Shown piece after piece: positions 18,190 to 27,199 of a DNA stretch of 64,000 nucleotides; the stretch's first letter is position 1, and each line of letters begins with the position of its first letter. Origin of the DNA: Pseudomonas sp. AFG_SD02_1510_Pfu_092 (GTDB taxonomy: Bacteria; Pseudomonadota; Gammaproteobacteria; Pseudomonadales; Pseudomonadaceae). The DNA lies in contig NZ_PUQD01000010.1 of the NCBI RefSeq assembly GCF_003331055.1, positions 37,199 through 101,198 of the forward strand, read 5' to 3'. The notes below the pieces were generated by a model that was not told where the DNA came from, ran no database searches, and worked only from the letters and a program-made list of their open reading frames with translations. The position numbers and the translations under genes are program-made.

Positions 18190-18672
18190 ATGGTTGCCCG
18201 TCTGAACCGCTACGCCCGGCTGTCGCTGATCCTGCTATTGGCCTGCGGCCTGGGCGCCTGCACGCTGTTGCAGGCGCGCGACCCGGTGAACATCAGCGTG
18301 ATCGGTATCGAGCCGCTGCCCGGGCAGGAGCTGGAACTGCGCATGGCGGTGAAGATGCGGGTGCAGAACCCCAACGAGACGCCGATCGACTACAACGGCA
18401 TTGCCGTGAAACTGGACGTGAACGGCCAGCCGCTGGCGGCCGGGGTCAGTGACCAGCAAGGGCACATTGGCCGCTATGGCGAGGCAGTGATCGTGGTGCC
18501 GGTGAGCATCACGGCGTTTTCCTTCCTGCGCCAGGCCTACGGGCTGGGCCGGGTAGATTCGCTGCAGGGCTTGCCCTACGTGCTGCGCGGCAAGCTCGCC
18601 GGCGGCCTGCTGGGCACCGTGCGCTTTACCGATGAGGGCAAGCTGGACCTGCCCAAGGGCGCCGCCTGGTAA
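18190..18672 (+). CDS. LEA type-2 family lipoprotein
   Basis: A 160-residue lipoprotein. The N-terminus MVARLNRYARLSLILLLACG ends in a lipobox (L-G-A-C) with Cys near residue 23. A LEA-2/WHy-like beta domain follows: NISVIGIEPLPGQELELRMA, KMRVQNPNETPIDYNGIAVK and LDVNGQPLAAG. The N-P-N-E motif is typical of LEA14-like domains. Such proteins are linked to desiccation and stress in other organisms; the bacterial role is unclear. ATG 18190 is chosen because the longer frame upstream has no signal-like sequence. Confidence 0.82.
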   Translation: MVARLNRYARLSLILLLACGLGACTLLQARDPVNISVIGIEPLPGQELELRMAVKMRVQNPNETPIDYNGIAVKLDVNGQPLAAGVSDQQGHIGRYGEAVIVVPVSITAFSFLRQAYGLGRVDSLQGLPYVLRGKLAGGLLGTVRFTDEGKLDLPKGAAW

Positions 18673-18690
18673 GCGCCGGGCGCGGTGCCG

Positions 18691-18954
18691 TCAGCGGCTG
18701 GCGCTGGCGGCGGCCATCAGCTTGTTGACTTCGCTGCGCACCATGCTGGCGTATTCGGGCGGCGCCATGCCGTCCAGCTCGGCGCGCACCCACTCGGCCC
18801 ATTTGCCCTTGCGCCGTGGCTTTTCGGCGATCAGCCGGGCCGCTTCGCCCTTGGCCTTGCCCAGGTTGTTCTGCCACAGCTCGAACAGCCGGGCCTTCTC
18901 TGCCTCGATCTGCGCCCGTTCCTCGAAGCTCATGTTGGCCAGATTGAAACTCAT
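18691..18954 (-). CDS. Small conserved hypothetical protein
   Basis: An 87-residue soluble, helix-rich and charged protein. It begins MSFNLANMSFEERAQIEAEK and has a Trp-rich centre (FELWQNNLGKAKGEAARLIA, RRKGKWAEWVRAELDGM). No domain is recognised. The ORF is clean, starts with ATG and lies between two genes of opposite direction, with the same codon style as its neighbours. Confidence 0.65.
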   Translation of the reverse strand: MSFNLANMSFEERAQIEAEKARLFELWQNNLGKAKGEAARLIAEKPRRKGKWAEWVRAELDGMAPPEYASMVRSEVNKLMAAASASR

Positions 18955-19077
18955 GACTCACCTGCCTGACGGTAAATGGCGGCTATCTTACACCAACAGC
19001 CCAGCCGCACGCCGAAGCAACTTTTCTGGCGCGCAAGTATCCATTGTTCAAACCACACCATCGACGAGGACGAGTTC

Positions 19078-19398
19078 ATGGCCCGGAAAAACGCCGCGCT
19101 GGCCGACAGCGATCAAATCAAGGACCAGGTGTTCAGCGAGTTGCAGGCGCTGATCGAAGAATCGGAAAAACTGCTCAACGACAGCGCCGCACTGGTCGGT
19201 GAAGAGGCGGAAACCCTGCGCGCGCAGGTCAGCCTGAAGCTGCGCCAGGCGCGCCATGCCGCCAACAAGGTGCGCAGCCGCGCGCAACCGGTGGTCGAGG
19301 CCACCCAGGATTACATCGGCGGCCACCCGTGGCAGACCGTGGCCATTTCCGCAGGCCTCGGCCTGGTCGCCGGCCTGCTGCTGGGCCGCCGTCACTGA
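19078..19398 (+). CDS. DUF883 / ElaB-YqjD-type membrane-anchored protein
   Basis: A 106-residue protein with an amphipathic helical N-terminal part (DQIKDQVFSELQALIEESEK, AETLRAQVSLKLRQARHAAN) and a C-terminal hydrophobic anchor (GHPWQTVAISAGLGLVAGLL, then LGRRH). This is the layout of YqjD/ElaB, which tether ribosomes to the inner membrane in E. coli. The W-Q-T-V-A-I-S-A-G-L-G motif is the family signature. It is a single gene, convergent with miaE. Confidence 0.88.
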   Translation: MARKNAALADSDQIKDQVFSELQALIEESEKLLNDSAALVGEEAETLRAQVSLKLRQARHAANKVRSRAQPVVEATQDYIGGHPWQTVAISAGLGLVAGLLLGRRH

Positions 19399-19421
19399 CG
19401 CCGGGCGCCGCCTGGTGCGAA

Positions 19422-20039
19422 TCAGGCGGCCTGCGCCAGCGGGATACCACTGTGAAAGCGCAGCTCCTGGTCGGGTGACTGGATCAGCTCGACCTCGGCC
19501 GCGCGCACCAGCGCCACCCGGCGGGCAATGTCTGCCTCATCACCATAGTTGTGCGCCAGCTTCAGGTAACCCTGGTAGTGGCGCGCCTCACTTTTCAGCA
19601 AGCCGTGGTAGAAGCGCCCCAGTTCCTCATCCAGGTGCGGCACCAGCGCGGCAAAGCGCTCGCAGCTGCGCGCCTCGATGAACGCGCCCACCACCAGGGT
19701 ATCCACCAGCTTGACCGGTTCGTGGGCGCGCACCAGGCGCCGCAAGCCCGAGGCATAACGCCCCGCCGACACCGGGCGCAGCGGCACGCCACGCCGCTTC
19801 ATCAGGCGCAGCACCTGTTCGTGGTGCACCAGCTCCTCGCGGGCCAGGCGCGACATCATGTTGATCAGGTCGAGGTGGGTGTTGTACTTGGCGATCAGGC
19901 TCAGGGCGGTGCTGGCGGCCTTGAATTCGCAGTTCTTGTGGTCGATCAGCAGGGTTTCCTGGTCGGCGAGCGCCGCTTCGATCCAGGCGTCTGGCGTCGG
20001 GCAACCCAGGAAAGCGTCGATTTCGGGAATCAGGGACAT
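19422..20039 (-). CDS. miaE: tRNA 2-methylthio-N6-isopentenyl adenosine hydroxylase
   Basis: A 205-residue di-iron enzyme that hydroxylates ms2i6A-37 in tRNA. The ferritin-like di-iron ligands are seen as two E-x-x-H-type sites, LAREELVHHEQVLRLMKR and a distal FIEARSCERFAALVPHLDEE with KSEARHYQGYLKLA. LIDHKNCEFKAASTALSLI near residue 32 is also typical. Length and block order agree with MiaE. The start ATG at 20039 gives MSLIPEIDAFLGCPTP. Confidence 0.92.
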   Translation of the reverse strand: MSLIPEIDAFLGCPTPDAWIEAALADQETLLIDHKNCEFKAASTALSLIAKYNTHLDLINMMSRLAREELVHHEQVLRLMKRRGVPLRPVSAGRYASGLRRLVRAHEPVKLVDTLVVGAFIEARSCERFAALVPHLDEELGRFYHGLLKSEARHYQGYLKLAHNYGDEADIARRVALVRAAEVELIQSPDQELRFHSGIPLAQAA

Positions 20040-20202
20040 AAGCGTGCAACCACACAGAACAGGCAGGGCCGGCGATTATACCGGCGGCGGCGGGCGGCGC
20101 CAGTGACTATGCTTGATGTGCATCAAGCGCCCGCGCGGCGAGTGCCGACTATAGTTTGCCAAGCCCATCGGCTTGCCACTTTCTCTGAACGGAGTTGACC
20201 CC

Positions 20203-21066
20203 ATGCAAGCGGTCCGCAGCATCCTCGTCGTCCTCGACCCCGAGCACGCCCACAGCCGGGCGCTGACCCGGGCCAAGCTGATCGCCGGGGTCACCGGCGC
20301 GCGCCTGCACCTGCTGATGTGCGACAGGAAACATGACCACAGCGCACTGCTGAGCCTGCTGAGCAGCCAGCTGCATGATGACGGCTACGACAACGTCACC
20401 CACGAAGAGGCCTGGCGCGGCAACCTGCACGACACCATCATCTACGTGCAGCAGGCCGAAGGCTGCGAACTGGTGATCAAGGAACACCGCCCGGACAACC
20501 CGCTGAAAAAGGCCCTGCTCACCCCCACCGACTGGAAGCTGCTGCGCCACTGCCCGTGTGCCGTACTGATGGTGAAAAGCGAGCGACCGTGGACCGGCGG
20601 CAAGGTCCTGGCGGCCGTGGATGTGGGTAACCAGGACGAAGACCACCGCCGCCTGCACGCCAGCATCATCGACCATGGGTTCGAGATCGCCAAACTGGCC
20701 AAGGGCGAGCTGCATGTGATCAGCGCTCATCCCTCACCGATGCTGTCGGCGTCGGACCCGGTGTACCAGCTGAGCGAGACCATCGAGCAGCGTTACCGCG
20801 ACGCGTGCAAGGCCTTCCAGGCGGAATACGACATCGGCGAAGAGCGCCTGCATGTGGCCGAAGGGCCGGCGGATGTGCTGATCCCGCATACCGAGAAGCA
20901 GCTCGATGCGGTGGTGACGGTGATCGGCACGGTGTGCCGCACGGGGATTTCCGGGGCGCTGATCGGCAACACTTCGGAGGTGGTGCTGGATGCGCTGGAG
21001 GGGGATGTGCTGGTGCTCAAGAGCGAAGAAGCCATCGCGCACCTGGCCGAGCTGGCCCGCGGCTGA
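20203..21066 (+). CDS. Tandem universal stress protein
   Basis: A 287-residue protein with two UspA domains. The first starts MQAVRSILVVLDPEHAHSRA; the second starts near residue 128 (WTGGKVLAAVDVGNQDEDH) and ends with ADVLIPHTEKQLDAVVTVIG, GTVCRTGISGALIGNTSE and VLDALEGDVLVLKSEE. The G-x2-G-x9-G-(S/T) ATP-binding motif is recognisable in the second domain. It resembles E. coli UspE. The ATG at 20203 follows CGGAG. Confidence 0.9.
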   Translation: MQAVRSILVVLDPEHAHSRALTRAKLIAGVTGARLHLLMCDRKHDHSALLSLLSSQLHDDGYDNVTHEEAWRGNLHDTIIYVQQAEGCELVIKEHRPDNPLKKALLTPTDWKLLRHCPCAVLMVKSERPWTGGKVLAAVDVGNQDEDHRRLHASIIDHGFEIAKLAKGELHVISAHPSPMLSASDPVYQLSETIEQRYRDACKAFQAEYDIGEERLHVAEGPADVLIPHTEKQLDAVVTVIGTVCRTGISGALIGNTSEVVLDALEGDVLVLKSEEAIAHLAELARG

Positions 21067-21109
21067 GTTTTCCTTCCTCAGGAGGACATAGGATTCCTTG
21101 AAATTGCAG

Positions 21110-21191
21110 GGCCCCTGTGGGAGCGGGTTTACCCGCGAAAGCGGCGGTGAGTCCAACGACGCATTCGCGGGTAAACCCGCTCCCACAGCGA
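21110..21191. repeat. REP pair
   Basis: 'ctgtgggagcgggtttaccc' and 'gggtaaacccgctcccacag' form an inverted pair separated by about 30 bp between the convergent stress protein and fds genes. Confidence 0.85.
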
Positions 21192-21208
21192 TTTCTTGCA
21201 AGTAATAG

Positions 21209-21412
21209 CTAGCCCAACGCCTCACGCACCTTCGGGTCCAGCCCCTCCCCTGCATTGGCCTCGATCCACTCCGCCAGCTGCCGGCGCATCGCCGGCGTCC
21301 AGAAGCTTTGCAGATGCTGCCGTACCCCTTGCACCGCCAGCGCCCGGTTCGGCTCGCTGTCGAAGTAATGGGCAATCTGGTTGGCCATCTTGACCAGGCT
21401 GTCGCTGCTCAT
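21209..21412 (-). CDS. fdsD: NAD-dependent formate dehydrogenase, delta subunit
   Basis: A 67-residue FdsD: MSSDSLVKMANQIAHYFDSE, then RALAVQGVRQHLQSFWTPAM and RQLAEWIEANAGEGLDPKVR. The N-x-I-A-x-x-F and F-W-x-P-x-M-R motifs are the family hallmark. FdsD is a small accessory subunit of soluble molybdenum formate dehydrogenases. Its start overlaps the fdsA stop by 4 bp (ATGA), so translation is coupled. In many operons fdsC (FdhD) lies between fdsA and fdsD; here it is absent. Confidence 0.92.
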   Translation of the reverse strand: MSSDSLVKMANQIAHYFDSEPNRALAVQGVRQHLQSFWTPAMRRQLAEWIEANAGEGLDPKVREALG

Positions 21413-24291
21413 CGGCGCACCTCGGCTTTTTCTGCTGTGCGGCGTTCCTTCAGCAAGCGCTGCTGTTCATCACTGAAGTCCTGATAGCGCTTCTGCCACT
21501 GCGAAGGCTGGAACACCTTCACCACTTCCACCGCCGTGACCTTGTACTCCGGGCAGTTGGTGGCCCAGTCGGAGTTGTCGGTGGTTATCACGTTGGCCCC
21601 CGATTCAGGGAAGTGGAACGTGGTGTACACCACCCCCGGCGCCACCCGCGCACTGACCCTGGCGCGCAGCACGGTCTGCCCGGCACGGCTGCCGATACCG
21701 ACCCAGTCGCCGTCCGCGATGCCACGGCTTTCGGCGTCGGTCGGGTGAATTTCCAGGCGGTCGGCATCGTGCCAGGCAACGTTGCCGGTGCGGCGGGTCT
21801 GGGCGCCGACGTTGTACTGGCTGAGGATGCGCCCGGTGGTCAGCAGCAGCGGGTAGCGGCTGTTGACCTTTTCTTCGGTGGGCACATAGCCGGTGAGCAT
21901 GAAGCGCCCCTTGCCACGTACGAACTGCTCGATGTGCATGGTCGGCGTGCCATCTGGCGCGGCGTCGTTGCACGGCCACTGCAGGCTGCCGTGGCGGTCG
22001 ATCTCGGCGTAGCTGACGCGGTGGAAGGTCGGCGTCAGGCGGGCGATCTCGTCCATTATCTCGGACGGGTGGCGGTAGTTCATCGGGTAGCCCAGGGCAT
22101 TGGCCAGGGCCACGGTCGCTTCCCAGTCGGCCTTGCCGGCCAGCGGCTCCATGACCTTGCGCACCCGCGAGATGCGTCGCTCGGCATTGGTGAAAGTCCC
22201 GTCCTTCTCGAGGAACGAGCTGCCCGGCAGGAACACATGGGCGAACTTGGCCGTTTCGTTGAGGAAGATGTCCTGCACCACTACGCACTCCATGGCCAGC
22301 AGGGCCGCAGTGACGTGCTGGGTGTTGGGGTCGCTCTGGGCAATGTCCTCGCCCTGGCAGTACAGGGCCTTGAAGCTGCCATCCAGCGCCGCCTCGAACA
22401 TGTTGGGGATGCGCAGGCCCGGGTCGGGCTGCAAGCTCACGCCCCAGGCCTGCTCGAACTCGGCGCGCACACCCTCGTTGGAAATATGCCGGTAGCCGGG
22501 CAGTTCGTGCGGGAACGAGCCCATGTCGCACGAGCCTTGCACGTTGTTCTGCCCGCGCAACGGGTTCACCCCTACCCCTTCACGGCCGATGTTGCCGGTG
22601 GCCATGGCCAGGTTGGCGATGCCCATTACCGCCGTGCTGCCCTGGCTGTGTTCGGTCACGCCCAGGCCGTAGTAGATGGCCGCGTTGCCACCGGTGGCGT
22701 ACAGGCGGGCGGCGGCGCGGATCTGCTCGGCGGGTACGCCGCAGACCGGGCCGAGCACCTCGGGGGCGTTTTCCGCCAGGCTGACGAAATCGCGCCAGCG
22801 GGCGAAGTCTTCGGTTTCGCAGCGATCATCGATGAAGCGCTGGGCCAGCAGGCCCTCGGTCACGATCACATGGGCCAGGGCGTTGAGCATGGCCACGTTG
22901 GTGCCCGGGCGCAGTTGCAGGTGCAGCTCGGCGCGGGCGTGCGGCGAGTCGACCAGGTCGATCCGGCGGGGGTCGATCACGATCAGCCGCGCGCCCTGGC
23001 GCAGGCGGCGCTTGAGCTGCGAGCCGAACACCGGGTGGGCGTCGGTGGGGTTGGCACCGATCACCAGCACCACATCGGCCTGCATCACCGAATCGAAGCT
23101 TTGCGTCCCGGCCGACTCACCCAGCGTCTGCTTCAGGCCATAGCCGGTAGGCGAATGGCACACCCGCGCGCAGGTGTCGACGTTGTTGTTGCCAAACGCC
23201 GCGCGCACCAGTTTCTGCACCAGGTAGGCTTCTTCGTTGGTGCAGCGGCTGGAGGTGATGCCGCCGATCGAGTCACGCCCGTACTTGAGCTGGATGCGGC
23301 GGAACTCGCTGGCGGCGTAAGCCACCGCCTCGTCCCAGCTCACTTCCTGCCATGGGTCTTCCAGGCGCTTGCGGATCATCGGTTTGGTGATGCGGTCCGG
23401 GTGGGTGGCGTAGCCCCAGGCGAAGCGGCCTTTGACGCAGGCGTGGCCGTGGTTGGCACCGCCGTTCTTGTCCGGGACCATACGCACCAGCTGGTCGCCT
23501 TTCATCTCGGCGCGGAACGAGCAGCCGACGCCGCAGTAGGCGCAGGTGGTGATGACCGCACGCTCGGGCTGGCCCAGCTGCACCAGGCTCTTTTCGGTCA
23601 GGGTGGCGGTCGGGCAGGCCTGCACGCAGGCGCCGCACGACACGCATTCGGAGGTGAGGAAGTTTTCACCGCCTGCCGCCGCCACCCGCGACTCGAAACC
23701 GCGCCCGGTGATGGTCAGGGCGAAGGTGCCCTGGATGTCCTCACAGGCGCGTACGCAGCGGCTGCAGACGATGCACTTGCTCGGCTCGTAGTCGAAATAC
23801 GGGTTGGATACGTCTTTTTTCTCGGCCAGGTGGTTGGCGCCGTCGTAGCCATAGCGCACCTCGCGCAGGCCCACCTGGCCAGCCACGGTCTGCAGCTCGC
23901 AGTTGCCGTTGGCCGAACAGGTCAGGCAGTCCAGCGGGTGGTCGGAGATGTACAGCTCCATCACGTTGCGGCGCAAACCGGCCAGGCGCGGGGTTTCGGT
24001 GTGCACCACCATGCCTTCGCTGACCGGCGTGGTGCAGGAAGCCGGGTAACCGCGCATGCCTTCGATTTCCACCATGCACATGCGGCACGAGCCGAAGGCT
24101 TCGAGGCTGTCGGTGGCACACAGTTTGGGGATGCTGGTACCGAGCATGGCTGCAGCGCGCATCACCGAGGTGCCGGCGGGCACCGTGATGGCGCGGCCAT
24201 CGATGCTCAGGCTGACTTGCACCTCGCTGTCACGGGCCGGGGTGCCGAGGTCGCTGCTTTTATCAGAAGCGGGGTCGAAGAAATTGATCAC
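21409..24291 (-). CDS. fdsA: NAD-dependent formate dehydrogenase, alpha (Mo-bisMGD) subunit
   Basis: A 960-residue catalytic subunit. The N-terminus has a [2Fe-2S] ferredoxin domain (AFGSCRMCMVEIEGMRGYPA), then the His-Cys cluster region (HPLDCLTCSANGNC), a two-cluster ferredoxin domain (KCIVCSRCVRACEDIQGT, CVSCGACVQACPTATL), then the Mo/W-bisMGD domain with its own [4Fe-4S] motif (TTCAYCGVGCSFRAEM). The active-site residue is cysteine in NVDTCARVCHSPTGYGL, not selenocysteine. The enzyme oxidises formate to CO2 and passes electrons to FdsBG. GTG 24291 overlaps the fdsB stop and gives VINFFDPASDKSSD; the longer frame upstream lies in fdsB and is rejected. Confidence 0.95.
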   Translation of the reverse strand: MINFFDPASDKSSDLGTPARDSEVQVSLSIDGRAITVPAGTSVMRAAAMLGTSIPKLCATDSLEAFGSCRMCMVEIEGMRGYPASCTTPVSEGMVVHTETPRLAGLRRNVMELYISDHPLDCLTCSANGNCELQTVAGQVGLREVRYGYDGANHLAEKKDVSNPYFDYEPSKCIVCSRCVRACEDIQGTFALTITGRGFESRVAAAGGENFLTSECVSCGACVQACPTATLTEKSLVQLGQPERAVITTCAYCGVGCSFRAEMKGDQLVRMVPDKNGGANHGHACVKGRFAWGYATHPDRITKPMIRKRLEDPWQEVSWDEAVAYAASEFRRIQLKYGRDSIGGITSSRCTNEEAYLVQKLVRAAFGNNNVDTCARVCHSPTGYGLKQTLGESAGTQSFDSVMQADVVLVIGANPTDAHPVFGSQLKRRLRQGARLIVIDPRRIDLVDSPHARAELHLQLRPGTNVAMLNALAHVIVTEGLLAQRFIDDRCETEDFARWRDFVSLAENAPEVLGPVCGVPAEQIRAAARLYATGGNAAIYYGLGVTEHSQGSTAVMGIANLAMATGNIGREGVGVNPLRGQNNVQGSCDMGSFPHELPGYRHISNEGVRAEFEQAWGVSLQPDPGLRIPNMFEAALDGSFKALYCQGEDIAQSDPNTQHVTAALLAMECVVVQDIFLNETAKFAHVFLPGSSFLEKDGTFTNAERRISRVRKVMEPLAGKADWEATVALANALGYPMNYRHPSEIMDEIARLTPTFHRVSYAEIDRHGSLQWPCNDAAPDGTPTMHIEQFVRGKGRFMLTGYVPTEEKVNSRYPLLLTTGRILSQYNVGAQTRRTGNVAWHDADRLEIHPTDAESRGIADGDWVGIGSRAGQTVLRARVSARVAPGVVYTTFHFPESGANVITTDNSDWATNCPEYKVTAVEVVKVFQPSQWQKRYQDFSDEQQRLLKERRTAEKAEVRR

Positions 24292-25847
24292 TGCGCGGCC
24301 TCCGTGTGGGTCAGCCCGAAATCGGCGGGGAAGTACTTCAGCGCACTGGCTACCGGGTAGGCGGTCATGCCGCCCATGGCGCACAGCGAGCCGTACTGCA
24401 TGGTGTCGCACAGGTCACGCAGCAACAGCGCGTGGTCGTGGCGCTCGGTCATGTCGCTGGTCGCGATCAGGCGGTCGACCACTTCCATGCCGCGGGTAGA
24501 GCCGATGCGGCACGGGGTGCACTTGCCACAGGATTCCTCGGCACAGAACTGCAGGGCGAAGCGCGCCATGCTGGCCATGTTCAGGGTGTCGTCGGCCACC
24601 ACCACCCCGCCGTGGCCGAGCATCGCGCCCATGGCGGCGAAGGCTTCATAGTCCAGCGGCGTGTCGAAGTGGCTGGGCGGTACCCAGGCCCCGAGCGGGC
24701 CGCCGACCTGGGCGGCCTTCAGCGGCCGACCGCTGGCGGTGCCGCCACCATAGCCTTCGACCAGTTCGCGCAGGGTCAGGCCGAAGGCGCGTTCCACCAG
24801 GCCGCCGTGGCGGATGTTGCCGGCCAGCTGGAACGGCATGGTGCCCAGCGAGCGGCCCATGCCGAAGTCGCGGTAGAACGCCGCGCCCTTGGCCAGGATG
24901 ATCGGCACCGAGGCCAGGGTAAGCACGTTGTGCACCAGCGTCGGCAGGCCGAACAGGCCTTGCAGCGCCGGTAGCGGCGGCTTGGCGCGGACGATGCCAC
25001 GCTTGCCTTCGAGGGATTCGAGCAGTGCGGTTTCTTCGCCACAGATATAGGCACCGGCACCGACCCGCACTTCCAGGTCGAAGGCCTGGCCGCTGCCGGC
25101 CACGTCGTTGCCGAGGTAGCCGGCGTCACGGGCGATGGCGAAGGCCTGGTCGAGCATGCGGATGGCGTCGGGGTATTCCGAGCGCACGTAGATATAGCCC
25201 TTGTCGGCACCGACGGCGAGGCCGGCGATGATCATGCCTTCGATCAGCAGGAAGGGGTCGCCTTCCATCAGCATGCGGTCGGCGAAGGTGCCGGAGTCGC
25301 CTTCGTCGGCGTTGCACACCACGTACTTCTGCCCGGCCCCGGCGTCACGCACGGTGCGCCACTTGATGCCAGCCGGGAACGCCGCACCGCCACGGCCGCG
25401 CAGGCCGGAATCGAGCACGGCGGCGACCACTTCGGCACCGTCCAGCGCCACGGCCGCTTGCAGGCCGGCGAAGCCGCCATGGGCACGGTAGTCGTCCAGC
25501 GACAGGGGCCGGGTAATGCCGGCGCGGGCGAACAGCAGGCGCTGCTGGGTGTTGAGGTAAGGGATCTGTTCGACCGGGCCCAGCGCCAGCGCGTGGCTGC
25601 CGGGTTCGCCGGCCAGGGCGTCGAGCAATGCCGGTACGTCTTCGGGGGTGACCGGGCCGAAGCCCAGGCGCCCTTGCGCGCTGTCGCACTCCAGCAGCGG
25701 CTCCAGCCAGTACAGCCCGCGCGAGCTGGTGCGCTGGATGTCCAGCGTCAACTGGCGGCGCTCGGCCTCACGCTGCAAGGCGTCAGCGACCTGGTCGGCA
25801 CCAACGGCACGGGCCACCGAATCGCAGGGTATGTACAGCTTCAGCAT
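24288..25847 (-). CDS. fdsB: NAD-dependent formate dehydrogenase, beta (FMN/NAD) subunit
   Basis: A 519-residue NuoF-like flavoprotein. An N-terminal thioredoxin-like ferredoxin section is followed by the NAD/FMN domain (GLRGRGGAAFPAGIKW, VVCNADEGDSGTFADR, GAGAYICGEETALLESLEGK) and the C-terminal [4Fe-4S] motif (EESCGKCTPCRIGS). It reduces NAD+ with electrons from FdsA. Genes fdsG, fdsB, fdsA and fdsD overlap one after another, so they form one operon. Confidence 0.95.
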   Translation of the reverse strand: MLKLYIPCDSVARAVGADQVADALQREAERRQLTLDIQRTSSRGLYWLEPLLECDSAQGRLGFGPVTPEDVPALLDALAGEPGSHALALGPVEQIPYLNTQQRLLFARAGITRPLSLDDYRAHGGFAGLQAAVALDGAEVVAAVLDSGLRGRGGAAFPAGIKWRTVRDAGAGQKYVVCNADEGDSGTFADRMLMEGDPFLLIEGMIIAGLAVGADKGYIYVRSEYPDAIRMLDQAFAIARDAGYLGNDVAGSGQAFDLEVRVGAGAYICGEETALLESLEGKRGIVRAKPPLPALQGLFGLPTLVHNVLTLASVPIILAKGAAFYRDFGMGRSLGTMPFQLAGNIRHGGLVERAFGLTLRELVEGYGGGTASGRPLKAAQVGGPLGAWVPPSHFDTPLDYEAFAAMGAMLGHGGVVVADDTLNMASMARFALQFCAEESCGKCTPCRIGSTRGMEVVDRLIATSDMTERHDHALLLRDLCDTMQYGSLCAMGGMTAYPVASALKYFPADFGLTHTEAAQ

Positions 25848-26323
25848 GCTGCGTCCTCCTGGCAGGCGTTGACCAAGGCGCGCAGGCGCTCAGGGGTAAG
25901 GCGGGCGTGCACCTGGCCGTCCAGCTCCAGTGCCGGCGAGCAGGCGCAGGCGCCCAGGCAGTACACCGGGCGCAGGCTGATGGCGCCGTCGGCGCTGGTG
26001 CCATGGTCGTCCAGCGCCAGCTGTTCGCGCAGTTGCGCGGCCAGCGCCTCGGCGCCACGGCTCTGGCACGACTCGGCGCGACACAGGCGCAGGGTGTGGC
26101 GCGCCGGCGGCGTGGTGCGGAAATCGTGGTAGAAGCTGATGACCCCGCGCACCTCGGCCAGGCTGAGGTTCAGGGCATGGGCAATTTCGTCGACAGCGGC
26201 ATCGGGGATGTAGCCGATGTCGTGCTGGATGGCATGCAGGATCGGCAACAGCGCGCCGGGGGTATCCTTGTCGCGGGCCAGGATGCGGTGGATCACAGGC
26301 AGGTGGAGCAATTCATCAGGCAT
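25841..26323 (-). CDS. fdsG: NAD-dependent formate dehydrogenase, gamma ([2Fe-2S]) subunit
   Basis: A 160-residue NuoE-like protein. ALLPILHAIQHDIGYIPDAA and the VRGVISFYHDFRTTPPARHT block precede four cysteines in LRLCRAESCQSRGAE and RPVYCLGACACSPAL that bind the [2Fe-2S] cluster. It is the first gene of the operon. ATG 26323 has a GAGG sequence 10 bp upstream. No fds-specific LysR is seen beside it. Confidence 0.94.
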   Translation of the reverse strand: MPDELLHLPVIHRILARDKDTPGALLPILHAIQHDIGYIPDAAVDEIAHALNLSLAEVRGVISFYHDFRTTPPARHTLRLCRAESCQSRGAEALAAQLREQLALDDHGTSADGAISLRPVYCLGACACSPALELDGQVHARLTPERLRALVNACQEDAAC

Positions 26324-26575
26324 ACAGCGGACCTCGGCATCACGGACCCTGCCTGAATTGTTGTGAGGGCAGGTGTCCGGCGTGTTCTGCTGCGGCACGC
26401 CGGCCACGTCACGGTTGCGTGGTGCCAGCGGCCTCCTTGCCTGCGGCCGCACGTCTGCGCGCACTGATCCGAGGCATCCTGCAAGCATGGCATTTGTGGC
26501 GCCGGGGGGTTGCGTGCGAGCGACCAGGCGCATCCTGAAACCGACGCGGGTTGCTTACCGCGGCGCCTGGGCCGG

Positions 26576-26863
26576 TCAGCGGTTCTTGCGCATGCCCATG
26601 TGGGCGTCGTCCATCAGTGCCTTGGCCATGTCGCAAAGAAAGTGCGACGCCCAGACCAGCACCGGTTCGTTGTCCATGACGCCGATAAACGATGCTCGCC
26701 GCGAGCAATCCATCAATACCGATGCTTGTTCGATGGCATGGTCACAGCAGTTGCCCGGTTCCACGCGGAACAGTTTCTTGTTGTCCAGCACACCGTCGAG
26801 GAATGTCGCCGAACCTACGGTAAGGCCTAGCGTGCCGGTGTCTTCATCCAGTGTCTTGTCCAT
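26576..26863 (-). CDS. DUF3077 family protein
   Basis: A 95-residue protein typical of Pseudomonas genomes. FRVEPGNCCDHAIEQASVLM (F-x-V-x-P-G and D-A-x-E-Q-A-S) and VLVWASHFLCDMAKALMDD fit the DUF3077 pattern. Function is unknown. ATG 26863 is preferred over the upstream TTG. A similar-sized DUF6124 gene follows on the same strand. Confidence 0.75.
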   Translation of the reverse strand: MDKTLDEDTGTLGLTVGSATFLDGVLDNKKLFRVEPGNCCDHAIEQASVLMDCSRRASFIGVMDNEPVLVWASHFLCDMAKALMDDAHMGMRKNR

Positions 26864-26941
26864 CTGCAACCCTCTTCTGTAGCGGCTGGACTGTGCGCTA
26901 TGCGCCCCCGGCCCAGCCTGTCAGCATTGGAAATCAGCCAG

Positions 26942-27199
26942 TCAGTGCAGTGTGTGCATCTGCGGCCTGCCACTGAGCTGCACCTGCGCTATCGCTGTCT
27001 CCAGCAATGTGCGCACAGCCTCCATTTCGTGCATGACTGCCAGGGTCATGAGCGTGGCGGGAGACCTGGGCAGCGTGGAGATGGCCTGATGGCCTACGGA
27101 CAAGGCGCAGAGCACGTATTCCGTGGCCTGGGTCAGGGTGTCTTCAAGGTGATGGGGGGCATCGTTTGAGAACGGTGGATCGGGAACAAGTTTACGCAT
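26942..27199 (-). CDS. DUF6124 family small protein
   Basis: An 85-residue protein starting MRKLVPDPPFSND, then TLTQATEYVLCALSVGHQAI and HEMEAVRTLLETAIAQVQL. The N-terminal P-x-P-P and helical remainder resemble DUF6124 proteins common in Pseudomonas. Function is unknown. It lies 78 bp upstream of the DUF3077 gene, and such small ORFans often occur together. Confidence 0.65.
   Translation of the reverse strand: MRKLVPDPPFSNDAPHHLEDTLTQATEYVLCALSVGHQAISTLPRSPATLMTLAVMHEMEAVRTLLETAIAQVQLSGRPQMHTLH

Noticed and set aside
21613..24360. 915-codon frame opposite fdsA
   Set aside because: Shadow frame; His/Ala/Gly-rich without motifs, while fdsA is complete on the other strand.
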